Below, in pieces: positions 16,530-25,626 of a stretch of 64,000 nucleotides of DNA. A model generated the notes under the pieces. The model saw only the letters and a program-made list of their open reading frames with translations, was not told where the DNA came from and searched no databases. Each line of letters begins with the position of its first letter. The stretch's first letter is position 1. Source of the stretch: an uncultured Devosia sp. (GTDB taxonomy: Bacteria > Pseudomonadota > Alphaproteobacteria > Rhizobiales > Devosiaceae). Location of the stretch: positions 42,286-106,285 of the forward strand of contig NZ_CAJXJS010000005.1 of the NCBI RefSeq assembly GCF_913055165.1. Reading direction: 5' to 3'. A program made the translations under genes and the position numbers.

Positions 16530-17827
16530 ACCGGACGGTTCTGCGCGGGCGCGTGCTGAGCTTTCACCGCGCGCCACAGGCCATAGACGACGTCGAGAGC
16601 TATCTCTATCTCGAGGACGGTGCCGTCAGCATAGAGGACGGGATCGTCGTCGCGGTCGGAGACTTCGACAGCGCGGAAACGGCTGAGGCGATGGTGATCG
16701 ACCACCGGCCCAACCTCATCATGCCCGGCTTCATTGATCTGCATCTGCATTATGTCCAGAGCCAGATGATGGCGGCCTATGCTGGCTCACTGCTCGAATG
16801 GCTCAATACCTACACCTTCATCGAGGAACAGAAGTTTTCGCAGCAGGGCCATGCTGACGCCGTCGCCGTAGACTTCTACGACGCGCTGATCCGGCACGGC
16901 ACGACGACAGCTGTAGCCTATTGTTCGAGCCATCCGCGCTCGGTCGATGCCTTCTTTGCCGAGGCCCAGCGGCGCAATATGCTGATGGTCGGCGGCAAGG
17001 TGATGATGGATCGCAACGCGCCCGAGGGCCTCTGCGATACGGCCCAATCGGGCTATGACGATACCAAAGCGCTGATCGCTCGCTGGCATGGCCGCGGAAG
17101 GGCGCTCTATGCGATTTCGCCGCGTTTTGCCATCACCTCGACGCCGGCGCAAATGGAGGCAGCGCGCGCACTGGCTGACGAGCACCCCGATTGCTACGTG
17201 CAGACGCATTTGAGCGAAAACGACGCCGAAATCACCTACTCCATGGAGCTCTACCCCAGCTCGCCGGACTATACGGGAATCTATGAGGATTTTGGCCTGC
17301 TGGGCCGTAAGACGCTACTGGGTCATTCGATCCACCTCAATCACCGGGAAACCGGGGTGTTGGCGGAGACTGGCGCTGTGGCGGTGTTCTGCCCCACCTC
17401 GAACCTGTTCCTGGGCTCTGGCCTGTTCGATCGTGAGCGGCTGGTGAGCCATGGCGTGCGTGTCGGCATTGCCACCGATATCGGCGGGGGAACAAGCGTA
17501 TCCATGCTGCGCACGCTGGACGAGGGCTACAAGGTGCTGCAACTGCGCGGGCAGAGGCTCAACCCCTTCGCCTCCTTTCACATGGCGACGCGCGGCAATG
17601 CCGAAGCCTTGGGGCTTGAAGGGACGATCGGTTCGATCGCGCCGGGCATGGCAGCAGACCTGGTGGTGCTCGATTCGGCCGCGACACCGACCATGCGATT
17701 GCGGCACGCCACGATGAGCACGCTGGCTGAGGAATTGTTCCTGCTCCAGACCATGGGCGACGACCGGGCGATTGCCGAAGTCTATGTGGCTGGCGCAAGG
17801 GCGAAGTCGACTTTAGGCGGGTTGTGA
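16526..17827 (+). CDS. guaD: guanine deaminase
   Basis: A 433-residue amidohydrolase that converts guanine to xanthine, the XDH substrate. Metal ligands of the family are visible: H-L-H in G-F-I-D-L-H-L-H near residue 72, the His in Y-V-Q-T-H-L-S-E-N, a further His in L-G-H-S-I-H, and the Asp in I-A-T-D-I-G-G. The Y-V-Q-T-H-L-S-E-N segment is typical of guanine deaminases rather than of cytosine or chlorohydrolase relatives. I chose the ATG at 16526, which overlaps the puuD stop; an upstream in-frame start lies within puuD. It is cytoplasmic and completes the entry of guanine into the urate pathway. Confidence 0.95.
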   Translation: MNRTVLRGRVLSFHRAPQAIDDVESYLYLEDGAVSIEDGIVVAVGDFDSAETAEAMVIDHRPNLIMPGFIDLHLHYVQSQMMAAYAGSLLEWLNTYTFIEEQKFSQQGHADAVAVDFYDALIRHGTTTAVAYCSSHPRSVDAFFAEAQRRNMLMVGGKVMMDRNAPEGLCDTAQSGYDDTKALIARWHGRGRALYAISPRFAITSTPAQMEAARALADEHPDCYVQTHLSENDAEITYSMELYPSSPDYTGIYEDFGLLGRKTLLGHSIHLNHRETGVLAETGAVAVFCPTSNLFLGSGLFDRERLVSHGVRVGIATDIGGGTSVSMLRTLDEGYKVLQLRGQRLNPFASFHMATRGNAEALGLEGTIGSIAPGMAADLVVLDSAATPTMRLRHATMSTLAEELFLLQTMGDDRAIAEVYVAGARAKSTLGGL

Positions 17828-17857
17828 GCCATTTGCGCTTCGCCTAGTTTGCGGCGG

Positions 17858-17878
17858 GCCTCCCCTCCCAGGGGAGGC
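17858..17878. repeat. C-rich palindrome between guaD and glcB
   Basis: GCCTCCCC (17858-17865) pairs with GGGGAGGC (17871-17878) around a 5-nt loop. No T-run follows, so it is more likely a REP-like element than a strong terminator; read-through into glcB is plausible. It ends 23 nt before the glcB start codon. Confidence 0.5.
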
Positions 17879-17901
17879 GTAGAAAGAGCGAGACGTCACC
17901 C

Positions 17902-20064
17902 ATGACCGACTACCTGACCAAATCCGGGCTTTCCGTGCACAAGCTGCTTGTCGACTTCGTCGAGAACGAAGCGCTGCCGGGCCTGGCAGTATCGGTGGAT
18001 CAGTTCTGGGATGGTTTGGCATCGCTTGCCCGCGAACATGTGCCCACCAATGCGCGGCTGCTGGCCAAGCGCGACGACATCCAGGCCAAGATCGATGAAT
18101 GGCACCGCAAGTACGGGCCGGTGGCCAACAATCCGCAGGGCTATGAATTCTTCCTCAAGGAGATCGGCTACCTGGTGCCCGAGCCGGCCGACTTCACCAT
18201 CGAGACCGAAGGGCTGGATCCGGAAATCTCCAGCATTTGCGGGCCGCAGCTGGTGGTGCCTGTGTCCAACGCCCGCTATGCGCTCAATGCCGCCAATGCA
18301 CGCTGGGGCAGCCTCTATGATGCGCTCTATGGCACGGATGCGATTTCGCGCGAGGGCGAACTGGCGCCGGGCCAGGCGTTCAATGCCAAGCGCGCGGCAG
18401 CGGTGGTCAACCGGGCGGCGCAGTTCCTGGATGAAGCGTTTCCGCTGACCACGGGCAGCCATGCCGATGTGACGTCCTATGTCGTCGCCGAACAGGGCGG
18501 GCTGGCCAATCTGGTCATCGATACCAAGGCCGGACCGGCGGTGCTTGAGGACAAGTCTGCCTTTGTCGGCTATGCCGGGGCGGGCGAAAAGGCCGAGATC
18601 GTGCTCCGGCACAACGGTCTGCACGCGGTTCTGGTGATCGACCCGTCAAACCCGATCGGGGCCACGCACCCCGCCGGGCTCAGCGATGTGATCGTCGAAG
18701 CGGCACTGACCACGATCCAGGATTGCGAGGACTCGGTTGCCGCGGTCGATGCCGAGGACAAGGTCGGCGTCTATCGAAACTGGCTCGGGCTGATGCAGGG
18801 CAATCTCGAAGATACCTTCGAAAAGGGCGGCAAGACCATCACCCGCAAGCTCAAGGCGGACCGGGTCTATAAGGGTGTTGATGGCAACGAACTCGTGCTC
18901 AAGGGCCGCTCGCTGCTGCTCGTGCGCAATGTCGGGCACCTGATGACTACCGACGCGGTGTTGCTTGACGGCAAACCGATCGGTGAAGGGCTGATGGATG
19001 CGGCGGTGACCGCGCTCTGCGCCATGCATGACACCGGCGCCAATGCGCGCAACGGCGCGATCTATGTGGTCAAACCCAAGATGCATGGACCCGAAGAAGT
19101 GGCCTTTGCCTGCGCCATTTTTGCTTCCGTCGAAGGCTTCCTGGGCCTCAAACCCAATACGATCAAGATCGGCATCATGGATGAGGAGCGCCGGACCTCG
19201 GCCAACCTCAAGGCGGCGATCTATGAGGCGCGCGCCCGCGTGTTCTTCATCAATACCGGCTTCCTCGACCGCACAGGCGATGAAATCCACACCTCGATGG
19301 AAGCGGGCGCCGTGCTGCGCAAGGATGAGATTAAGTCCGAAAAGTGGATTGCTTCCTATGAGGACCGCAATGTGCTGATCGGTCTGGCCACGGGCTTCTC
19401 GGGCAAGGCGCAGATCGGCAAGGGCATGTGGGCACGGCCGGACGATATGGCGGCGATGATGGATGCCAAGATCGGCCACCCGAACGCCGGTGCCAATACG
19501 GCTTGGGTACCCTCGCCGACGGCAGCAACCCTGCATGCGCTGCACTATCACCAGGTCGATGTGTTCGAGGCGCAGAAGCGTCGCCACAACCAGGCGCTGC
19601 CGGGACTGTCCGAGCTATTCTCGATGCCGGTGCAGGCGCCTTATTCGCTGAGCCGGGAAGAGATTACGCGCGAGCTTGAAAACAATGCCCAGGGTATTCT
19701 TGGCTATGTGGTGCGGTGGGTGCAGCAGGGCGTGGGTTGTTCGAAAGTGCCGGACATCAACAATGTGGGGCTGATGGAAGACCGCGCCACCTGCCGGATT
19801 TCCTCGCAGGCCGTCGCCAATTGGCTGCGGCATGGCCTCGTCAGCCGCGACGAGGTGACCGCGGTCTTCGAGCGCATGGCGGCAGTGGTGGACGAACAGA
19901 ATGCGGGCGACCCGCTCTATCGTCCCATGGCCGATAATTTCCAGTCGATCGCCTTCCAGGCGGCGCTGGACCTCGCCCTGCATGGTGCCGATCAGCCTTC
20001 TGGCTATACCGAGCCGCTGCTGCATGCCGCGCGCCGCAAGGTCAAGGCGCGGGACGCACACTGA
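17902..20064 (+). CDS. glcB: malate synthase G
   Basis: A 720-residue monomeric malate synthase that condenses glyoxylate with acetyl-CoA to malate. The length matches the G isoform (about 720-730), not the shorter A isoform. Recognisable landmarks are the N-terminal helical clasp, the T-T-I-Q-D-C-E-D-S-V-A-A-V-D-A-E-D segment, the G-I-M-D-E-E-R-R-T metal-binding region, and the C-terminal plug beginning near residue 590. Located directly after guaD, it probably disposes of glyoxylate released when allantoate is broken down, besides its general role with acetate. No strong ribosome site is seen ahead of the ATG. A clear terminator follows. Confidence 0.96.
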   Translation: MTDYLTKSGLSVHKLLVDFVENEALPGLAVSVDQFWDGLASLAREHVPTNARLLAKRDDIQAKIDEWHRKYGPVANNPQGYEFFLKEIGYLVPEPADFTIETEGLDPEISSICGPQLVVPVSNARYALNAANARWGSLYDALYGTDAISREGELAPGQAFNAKRAAAVVNRAAQFLDEAFPLTTGSHADVTSYVVAEQGGLANLVIDTKAGPAVLEDKSAFVGYAGAGEKAEIVLRHNGLHAVLVIDPSNPIGATHPAGLSDVIVEAALTTIQDCEDSVAAVDAEDKVGVYRNWLGLMQGNLEDTFEKGGKTITRKLKADRVYKGVDGNELVLKGRSLLLVRNVGHLMTTDAVLLDGKPIGEGLMDAAVTALCAMHDTGANARNGAIYVVKPKMHGPEEVAFACAIFASVEGFLGLKPNTIKIGIMDEERRTSANLKAAIYEARARVFFINTGFLDRTGDEIHTSMEAGAVLRKDEIKSEKWIASYEDRNVLIGLATGFSGKAQIGKGMWARPDDMAAMMDAKIGHPNAGANTAWVPSPTAATLHALHYHQVDVFEAQKRRHNQALPGLSELFSMPVQAPYSLSREEITRELENNAQGILGYVVRWVQQGVGCSKVPDINNVGLMEDRATCRISSQAVANWLRHGLVSRDEVTAVFERMAAVVDEQNAGDPLYRPMADNFQSIAFQAALDLALHGADQPSGYTEPLLHAARRKVKARDAH

Positions 20065-20072
20065 GCATAAAG

Positions 20073-20098
20073 GAAGGCCCGCCATCTGGCGGGCCTTC
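20073..20098 (+). terminator. rho-independent terminator after glcB
   Basis: GAAGGCCCGCC (20073-20083) pairs perfectly with GGCGGGCCTTC (20088-20098), with a 4-nt ATCT loop, 9 nt after the glcB stop. It is followed by TGGTATTATT. Since the esterase gene converges on it from the right, it may serve both strands. It marks the end of the purine supercluster. Confidence 0.8.
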
Positions 20099-20103
20099 TG
20101 GTA

Positions 20104-21768
20104 TTATTCGCAGGTGAAGCTCTCGTGGCTCTTTTCGTCGCCGCCAGCATAGCGGGCGACAAGCGGATGCGGGCAGAGCTTGCGGGTCGCGTCGATGAGA
20201 TCCGGGACATATTGATTGTCCGGGGTGGCTGTGGCGACCAGGTGAGACGGGGATGTGCCATTTTCGACCCATTCGACCAGAGCCGTAAACGCATCGAACT
20301 TGTCGGTGGCCGGGCTGCCCGAGCCATGGCCCATGCCGGGTACGGTGTAGAGCAGGGCGAAATCCTCGGCATTGCCGCCATTATTGGCATCGAGTTGCTC
20401 ATACCAGCGGATGGTGTCGAGGGCCGAGAAGACCGGATCGCTCATGCCGTGGAAGACGATCATCTTGCCCCCGGCGTCGCGGAAGTCGGCCATTTCGGGG
20501 TTGTCCACGTCAGTCGGTGTCATGAAGTCCATGGGAGACTCCGTGAATGTCGCATCGGTGGCATCGACGGTGGCGTCGGTATCGAAGTCATAGCCGAGCA
20601 GGAACTGCTCCAGGGCGGCTGGGCTGCCTTCCACCTGGACTGGCGGGTTGGAGAAAATCTGTGCGAGAGATGATGCGCCCATGGTGGCAATGAGCGGCAT
20701 GTTATCCCAGGGCGGAATGGGGCTCTCAAGCTTCCAGAAGCGCCAGTCGCCCGATTCAATGCCACGATCCCACGCCCAGTTGGAATAGAGAGCCTCGCCC
20801 TTGGAATTGGTAGGGCCGGCATGGATGCGTCGCAGAGCCTCGACCTGGGCCGGGCTCAGGCAGGCCTCGGTGGCGTTGCCCTCGCAAGTGAGCGTCGAAA
20901 TGTCGAAAGTCGACTGGCAAGCGGGGCTGTCGGCGATGACGCCGTCTTCGAGGCCATCAAGGCTGTCGCAGGCGTTGAGGACGGCGTCGGAAACCAGCTT
21001 GAGGTCTTCGGGCTTGAAGGCCGTGCGCACATCGCCGCTGATCGCCTTGAAGCTCTGGATGTCCCAGGCGTGCTGGATTGCAGCGCGCGGCAGGTTGAAG
21101 CCGGGAAAGGCCGCCAGGATGCCATCGAAGGCCTCGGGTGAACGCGTCGCCTGTACCATGGCATGGCGGCCGCCATTGGAGGCACCGACGCCATAGCTAT
21201 AGGCGATCGCCTCGCCATAATAGTCCTCGACCAGCTTGGTGGCGACAGGATTGAGCTTCATCACTGCGCCATAGCCGTAGTCGCTGCGCGCCTCGGGGTC
21301 GAAGCCGAACTTCGCGCCACCCGCCAGACCTGCCTCGGGATGAACCGAACCATCATGGCCGGCATCGCTGGAGACCACGGCATAGCCGCGGGACAGGGCT
21401 GAATCGGCCGGATCGCCATTGAACAGATTGCCCATGGCGGGGACGACGGTGCCATCATTGCCGCCATTGAACTGGTGCACGAAACGACCGTTCCAGTCGT
21501 CCGGCAAGCGGAGCTCAAAGCTGACCTTGTAGATATTGCCATCAATGCCGGTGCGCTCCCCGACATGGCCGCGAACCAAACAATGAGCGACCGGTGCCTC
21601 GTCTCCAACCGGCGTCGGTGTAGCCTCGGCAATCACGAGGTCCTCCACCCCGAAATCATGCCCAACGAGTTGGCCGCAGTCGATGGCTTGGGCCTGGGCC
21701 ACTCCGGCCCAGCCAGCAGCTGCCAGCAACGTGCCCAGCGCGACGGAATTCCGCCAAACTGAAGTCAT
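20104..21768 (-). CDS. tannase / feruloyl-esterase family secreted hydrolase
   Basis: A 554-residue alpha/beta-hydrolase of the tannase/feruloyl esterase B family, which cleaves ester bonds of plant phenolics. A Sec signal peptide ends at about residue 27 (V-A-Q-A-Q-A), so it is periplasmic or exported. The nucleophile is the Ser in G-A-S-N-G-G-R, the acid is in H-G-M-S-D-P, and the catalytic His is in P-G-M-G-H-G. Classical members have Cys directly before that Ser and directly after that His, forming a disulfide; here they are Ala and Gly, so the bridge is absent. GGGAGGAG precedes the ATG. The substrate is uncertain. Confidence 0.85.
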   Translation of the reverse strand: MTSVWRNSVALGTLLAAAGWAGVAQAQAIDCGQLVGHDFGVEDLVIAEATPTPVGDEAPVAHCLVRGHVGERTGIDGNIYKVSFELRLPDDWNGRFVHQFNGGNDGTVVPAMGNLFNGDPADSALSRGYAVVSSDAGHDGSVHPEAGLAGGAKFGFDPEARSDYGYGAVMKLNPVATKLVEDYYGEAIAYSYGVGASNGGRHAMVQATRSPEAFDGILAAFPGFNLPRAAIQHAWDIQSFKAISGDVRTAFKPEDLKLVSDAVLNACDSLDGLEDGVIADSPACQSTFDISTLTCEGNATEACLSPAQVEALRRIHAGPTNSKGEALYSNWAWDRGIESGDWRFWKLESPIPPWDNMPLIATMGASSLAQIFSNPPVQVEGSPAALEQFLLGYDFDTDATVDATDATFTESPMDFMTPTDVDNPEMADFRDAGGKMIVFHGMSDPVFSALDTIRWYEQLDANNGGNAEDFALLYTVPGMGHGSGSPATDKFDAFTALVEWVENGTSPSHLVATATPDNQYVPDLIDATRKLCPHPLVARYAGGDEKSHESFTCE

Positions 21769-21986
21769 TTTCTCCTCCCTTAGAGCATCCGCGATGCACC
21801 CTGATTGTTATGTAGAATATCAAATCGAGCAAGGCCTCGGCCTGGAGGAGGCTGAGAGGCTTGACCGGCGCGTGTGACGGCGCCCGAAAATCGCAGGCAT
21901 TTCAGTGAGCTGAGATTTATCGATTCAGCCGGCCGACAAGGGTGTGCTGTGGACAAGTGCCGCGCCGCGAAAATGAGGTGCGTGCC

Positions 21987-23615
21987 TCAGGTCAGAGCGT
22001 AGGTCGGGAGGGTGATGGATGTGCCGGCCCGCTCGATCACCACGTCATTGGCGACCATGTCGATGGCCGTGTTGATCGGCTCGCCAGTCCCCATATTGCG
22101 CGCATATCGCGGGTGAGCGCCTGAGGCGATCAGCAGACGCAGGCGGTGGCCGGGGCGGAAGCTGTGAGCCGTTGCGTGCAGGGGAAAAGTCAGGTGCCAG
22201 GCGCCGTCTGCATCGGTCGGGGTGTCCGGCGTCACCCGGACGAAGCCGTCGCAAATGTTTCGCGATACTCCTGCGGAATCGACATCGTTCAGACGGACGA
22301 AGAAATCGGCATGAGGCAGGCTGGCGCGGGCCGTAAGGGTCACTTGGCACTGGCCGATCACTATCAACTCGCTGGTCAACACCCGGCCGGTGTAGGTGAG
22401 AACGTCGGCGCGGTCTTCGAGGCGCGCATTGTCCACGGCGCCAGCTTCCGTAAAAGCGAATATGGCGCCGCCAAGATTGGGTGTCGGGTCAGCCGGATCG
22501 TAGCGGTATCGATCGGTCTCCCCGGTTTCCGCGCAGGTGGACGTCAAGGCTCCACTATTGCCGACAAAAAGGGTCTGCGGAGATGGCGGGCCCGGTGGAT
22601 AAGCGTCGAACTCGTGCCATTCGTCGCGTCCTGAAATGTGGATGCGGACGGGGCGGCGGCGCAGCTGAGACTTATCGCTCATCAACCACGCACGCATCCA
22701 GATCAGGGTCTCCCGCAAGTTGTCGCGCTGCAGTTCCTCGGCGACGTGGAACCAGGTTCCGATGGTCAGAAAGGGGCGGTGCCCAAGTGAAACCAGCTTC
22801 TGGTAGTCTTCCAGCAGCGGGTCCAGCATGAAGTCGTACCAACCGGAGATGAAGTGAACGGGCGGGGTCTTGCTCGTCAGCCTGTGGCGGTGGTCGAGTT
22901 CGGCCCAGAAGGCGTCATTGGCGATCGCATGTTCGAACCAATGACGCCAGAAACTGACCTTGTGTCCCACGGCGACCTTGTCGGCCTCGAGCAGGGGCAG
23001 CGTCGCGGCGGCCCGCTCTGTGCGGCGCTCGATGTCTCCGGAGAACATGCGGGCCGCGGTAGTTATCGGCTTTCGGCGCAATCCCTCCACGACCTGCACC
23101 CAGGAGAGCCAGAGATTGAGATGGAAGGCGCCTGAGGGGAAAACGACCGGGCGGAAGTTCGCCGTGGTGACCTTGGTTGCCAGGGCGGCGGTCTCGGGCA
23201 GGGCATCGCAGATCGCCCATTGGGCGTAACCGAGATAGCTCGGGCCAGTCAGGCCAATGCGCCCGTCAAACCAGTCTTGTTGCTTGATCCAAGCCAATGT
23301 CGCGAGGCCATCCGCGCGCTCATTGGCAAAAGGGTCGAATTCGCCACCAGAGCGTTCGGTGCCGCGGCAGGCCTGGATGATGACGTGAAAGCCACGCTCG
23401 GCATAGGCCTCGGCTATGCCGCCAAAGCCGCGTCGCCCATAAGGCAGGCGCATCAGAATGGTCGGGTGGGGCCCGGGCGTGTCTGGCGCATAGTGGTCGG
23501 TCTTCAGGACTACCCCGTCGTCCATCGTCAGGGACAGACCCCGGCGCTTGCGCACACCATTGAGGCGCGGCGGCAGATCCTCCACCCATGCCAGATAGAG
23601 GGAGGAGAGGCTCAT
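21987..23615 (-). CDS. CocE/NonD-family hydrolase (X-Pro dipeptidyl-peptidase type)
   Basis: A 542-residue S15-family hydrolase of the CocE/NonD type. The N-terminal alpha/beta-hydrolase part holds the nucleophile Ser in G-P-S-Y-L-G, and the preceding Q-A-C-R-G-T-E-R-S-G-G-E is a family hallmark. The C-terminal half is the jelly-roll domain typical of this family (R-V-L-T-S-E-L and H-S-F-R-P-G-H-R-L-R-L segments). Members cleave esters, amides or prolyl peptides; the substrate here cannot be told. No signal peptide is seen. It starts 4 nt after the adenine deaminase stop, so the two are co-transcribed. Confidence 0.88.
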   Translation of the reverse strand: MSLSSLYLAWVEDLPPRLNGVRKRRGLSLTMDDGVVLKTDHYAPDTPGPHPTILMRLPYGRRGFGGIAEAYAERGFHVIIQACRGTERSGGEFDPFANERADGLATLAWIKQQDWFDGRIGLTGPSYLGYAQWAICDALPETAALATKVTTANFRPVVFPSGAFHLNLWLSWVQVVEGLRRKPITTAARMFSGDIERRTERAAATLPLLEADKVAVGHKVSFWRHWFEHAIANDAFWAELDHRHRLTSKTPPVHFISGWYDFMLDPLLEDYQKLVSLGHRPFLTIGTWFHVAEELQRDNLRETLIWMRAWLMSDKSQLRRRPVRIHISGRDEWHEFDAYPPGPPSPQTLFVGNSGALTSTCAETGETDRYRYDPADPTPNLGGAIFAFTEAGAVDNARLEDRADVLTYTGRVLTSELIVIGQCQVTLTARASLPHADFFVRLNDVDSAGVSRNICDGFVRVTPDTPTDADGAWHLTFPLHATAHSFRPGHRLRLLIASGAHPRYARNMGTGEPINTAIDMVANDVVIERAGTSITLPTYALT

Positions 23616-23619
23616 CAGG

Positions 23620-25329
23620 TCAGCTCACAAAGTCGAACTTGTCGACGTCGAACAGGCCACGATCGGTCATCTTGAGGTGCGGGATGACAGGCAGGGCGAG
23701 GAAAGCCACCTGCAGGAAGGGTTCGGGTAGGACGCAATCAAGCGCCTTGGCGGCGTCGCGCAAAAGGTGGAGATCATGGGCCACTTCTTCAAAGCTCTTG
23801 AGGCTCATGAGACCCGCAAGGGGCAGGGCCAGTTCGGCCGTCACTTGCCCAGCGTCGGCGACCACGAAGCCGCCGCCGAGTTCGATCAGTCGGTTGACTG
23901 CGGCGGCCATGTCCCGATCGGTGGCGCCGACCACGGTGATGTTGTGGCTGTCATGACCCACCGAGGAGGCAATGGCGCCCCGTTTCAACCCGAAGCCGGT
24001 GACAAAGCTGCGACCGATATTGCCGTTCCGGCCATGGCGCTCGATGACGGCGACCTTGATGACATCGGCGTCCAGATCGGGCTGCAGGCCCTGCTCGGTG
24101 CTGGCGAGGGTCGCCTCTTCGCGGAAGGTGAGGATAAGGCCAGGCTTGACCCCGATGACGGGCACGCGGTTCTGACCGGTCTTGGGCTCGGTGACGAAGG
24201 CATTGGCGGTGACCGGCCTGGCCTTCATGGACCGCAAGCCAACCGGGGAGACCGCGCCACGCGTTTCGAATAATTGCGGTGTGACCAGGCGTCCGCCAGC
24301 GATGACGTCGGAGACACGGCAATCCTCGAGGCTGTCGAGAATGGCGATGTCGGCACGCCAGCCGGGGGCGACCAGACCCCGGTCGCTCAGGCCGAAAATG
24401 CGCGCCGCCGAATGGCTGGCTGCGCGGTAGACATGGTGCAGGGGGCGGCCTTTGGCGATAAGGCGTCGAATGGAACTATCGAGGTGCCCTTCCTCGGCGA
24501 TGTCCAGGGGATTGCGGTCATCGGTGCATAGGGCAACGAAGCTGGAGGTGTTCTCGTCCAGGATTTCGGCCAGGGCATTCAGGTCTTTGGAGACTGAGCC
24601 CTCTCGGATGAGGATTGCCATGCCCTTGCTCAGCTTCTCGCGCGCCTCCGTAGCGCTGGTCGCCTCGTGGTCTGTGCGGATGCCGGCGGCCAGATAGCCG
24701 TTGAGCGCTTCCCCCCGCAATAAAGGGGCATGCCCGTCGATATGTCCGTCCTGGAAGGCCACCAGCTTGGCCAGAATGCCCGGATCGGCATTGAGCACGC
24801 CGGGGAAATTCATCATTTCGGCCAGGCCAACAACCTTGGGGTGCGCGCGGAAGGGCAGGAGGTCGTCGATCTCCAGTTGCGCCCCGGCTGTTTCGAAGGC
24901 AGTGGCAGGCACGCAGGAGGACAGGTTCACGCGGACGTCCATGATGGTGCGCTCGGCACAATCGAGGAAGTAGCGGATGCCTTCAGCGCCGAGCACATTG
25001 GCGATCTCATGGGGATCACAGAGTACGGTGGTGACGCCGTGAGGCAGCACGCAGCGGTCGAATTCCAATGGGGTGACGAGCGAGGACTCGATGTGCAGAT
25101 GCGTGTCGATAAACCCCGGCACGGCAAAGCGACCGGTGCCGTCGATGGTCTGTTCGCCTTGGTACTGTCCGTGAGTGCCCACAATGCGGTCGGCGACGAT
25201 GGCGATGTCGGTGGTGGTGACCGCGCCGGTAATGACGTCCAGCAGACCGATATTGCGGATGACCAGATCGGCTGGTGCCTTGCCCTGTCCTGCCATGATC
25301 ATGCGGCTGAGCAAGGCGGAGCTGGTCAT
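23620..25329 (-). CDS. ade: adenine deaminase
   Basis: A 569-residue Ade-type amidohydrolase that converts adenine to hypoxanthine, a substrate for the xanthine dehydrogenase encoded 14 kb away. Family marks are G-F-I-D-T-H-L-H-I-E-S-S with two metal-binding His, the P-H-E-I-A-N-V-L-G stretch, L-C-T-D-D-R and V-G-H-D-S-H-N-I in the C-terminal half. I prefer the ATG at 25329; an in-frame ATG at 25353 would add eight AT-rich, asparagine-rich residues that look non-coding. It heads a two-gene operon with a CocE-type hydrolase. Length matches the bacterial family. Confidence 0.93.
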   Translation of the reverse strand: MTSSALLSRMIMAGQGKAPADLVIRNIGLLDVITGAVTTTDIAIVADRIVGTHGQYQGEQTIDGTGRFAVPGFIDTHLHIESSLVTPLEFDRCVLPHGVTTVLCDPHEIANVLGAEGIRYFLDCAERTIMDVRVNLSSCVPATAFETAGAQLEIDDLLPFRAHPKVVGLAEMMNFPGVLNADPGILAKLVAFQDGHIDGHAPLLRGEALNGYLAAGIRTDHEATSATEAREKLSKGMAILIREGSVSKDLNALAEILDENTSSFVALCTDDRNPLDIAEEGHLDSSIRRLIAKGRPLHHVYRAASHSAARIFGLSDRGLVAPGWRADIAILDSLEDCRVSDVIAGGRLVTPQLFETRGAVSPVGLRSMKARPVTANAFVTEPKTGQNRVPVIGVKPGLILTFREEATLASTEQGLQPDLDADVIKVAVIERHGRNGNIGRSFVTGFGLKRGAIASSVGHDSHNITVVGATDRDMAAAVNRLIELGGGFVVADAGQVTAELALPLAGLMSLKSFEEVAHDLHLLRDAAKALDCVLPEPFLQVAFLALPVIPHLKMTDRGLFDVDKFDFVS

Positions 25330-25408
25330 GGTGTTATTCTCATTGTTGATCATGCCGAAAGGTCCGCTTCCGGCAGCGCCTCGTCAAGTCCCTGTGAACG
25401 CTGGACAA

Positions 25409-25433
25409 GGAACTCTCAAGAGCGGCGCCCGTT
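25409..25433 (+). promoter_or_regulatory. EcfG-type general stress promoter
   Basis: GGAAC at 25409-25413 and CGTT at 25430-25433 are separated by exactly 16 nt, the alphaproteobacterial EcfG consensus. The -10 element lies about 30 nt upstream of the start codon of the small membrane protein at 25464. Match and spacing are visible; use by EcfG is inferred from the known consensus. Confidence 0.75.
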
Positions 25434-25463
25434 GGTCTGGTTGATCAAGAAAAGGAGCGTCAC

Positions 25464-25622
25464 ATGGAAACCTACGATCCGGACAAGAACACCACTGAGG
25501 TGCGGCAGGGCAATCCGCGCAAGATGAACCTGCGCGTACTGATCGCTTCGCTAGTCGGGATCGTGGTGCTGTTTGCCATTGTCTACATCGTCTACGCGAT
25601 GATGCAGCCGGCGCCGGCGTGA
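25464..25622 (+). CDS. 52-residue single-TM protein under a stress promoter
   Basis: A short gene encoding 52 residues: a hydrophilic N-terminus with D-P-D-K-N, then a basic K-M-N-L-R, one hydrophobic helix at about residues 25-45, and a short P-A-P-A end. This is a single-pass inner-membrane protein with its N-terminus probably in the cytoplasm. AAGGAG sits 7 nt ahead of the ATG, and a consensus EcfG promoter lies 30 nt upstream, which supports it as real. It has its own promoter and no obvious operon partner; the diguanylate cyclase gene ends 5 nt away on the other strand. Function is unknown, but a role in the general stress response is likely. Confidence 0.75.
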   Translation: METYDPDKNTTEVRQGNPRKMNLRVLIASLVGIVVLFAIVYIVYAMMQPAPA

Positions 25623-25626
25623 CCCA

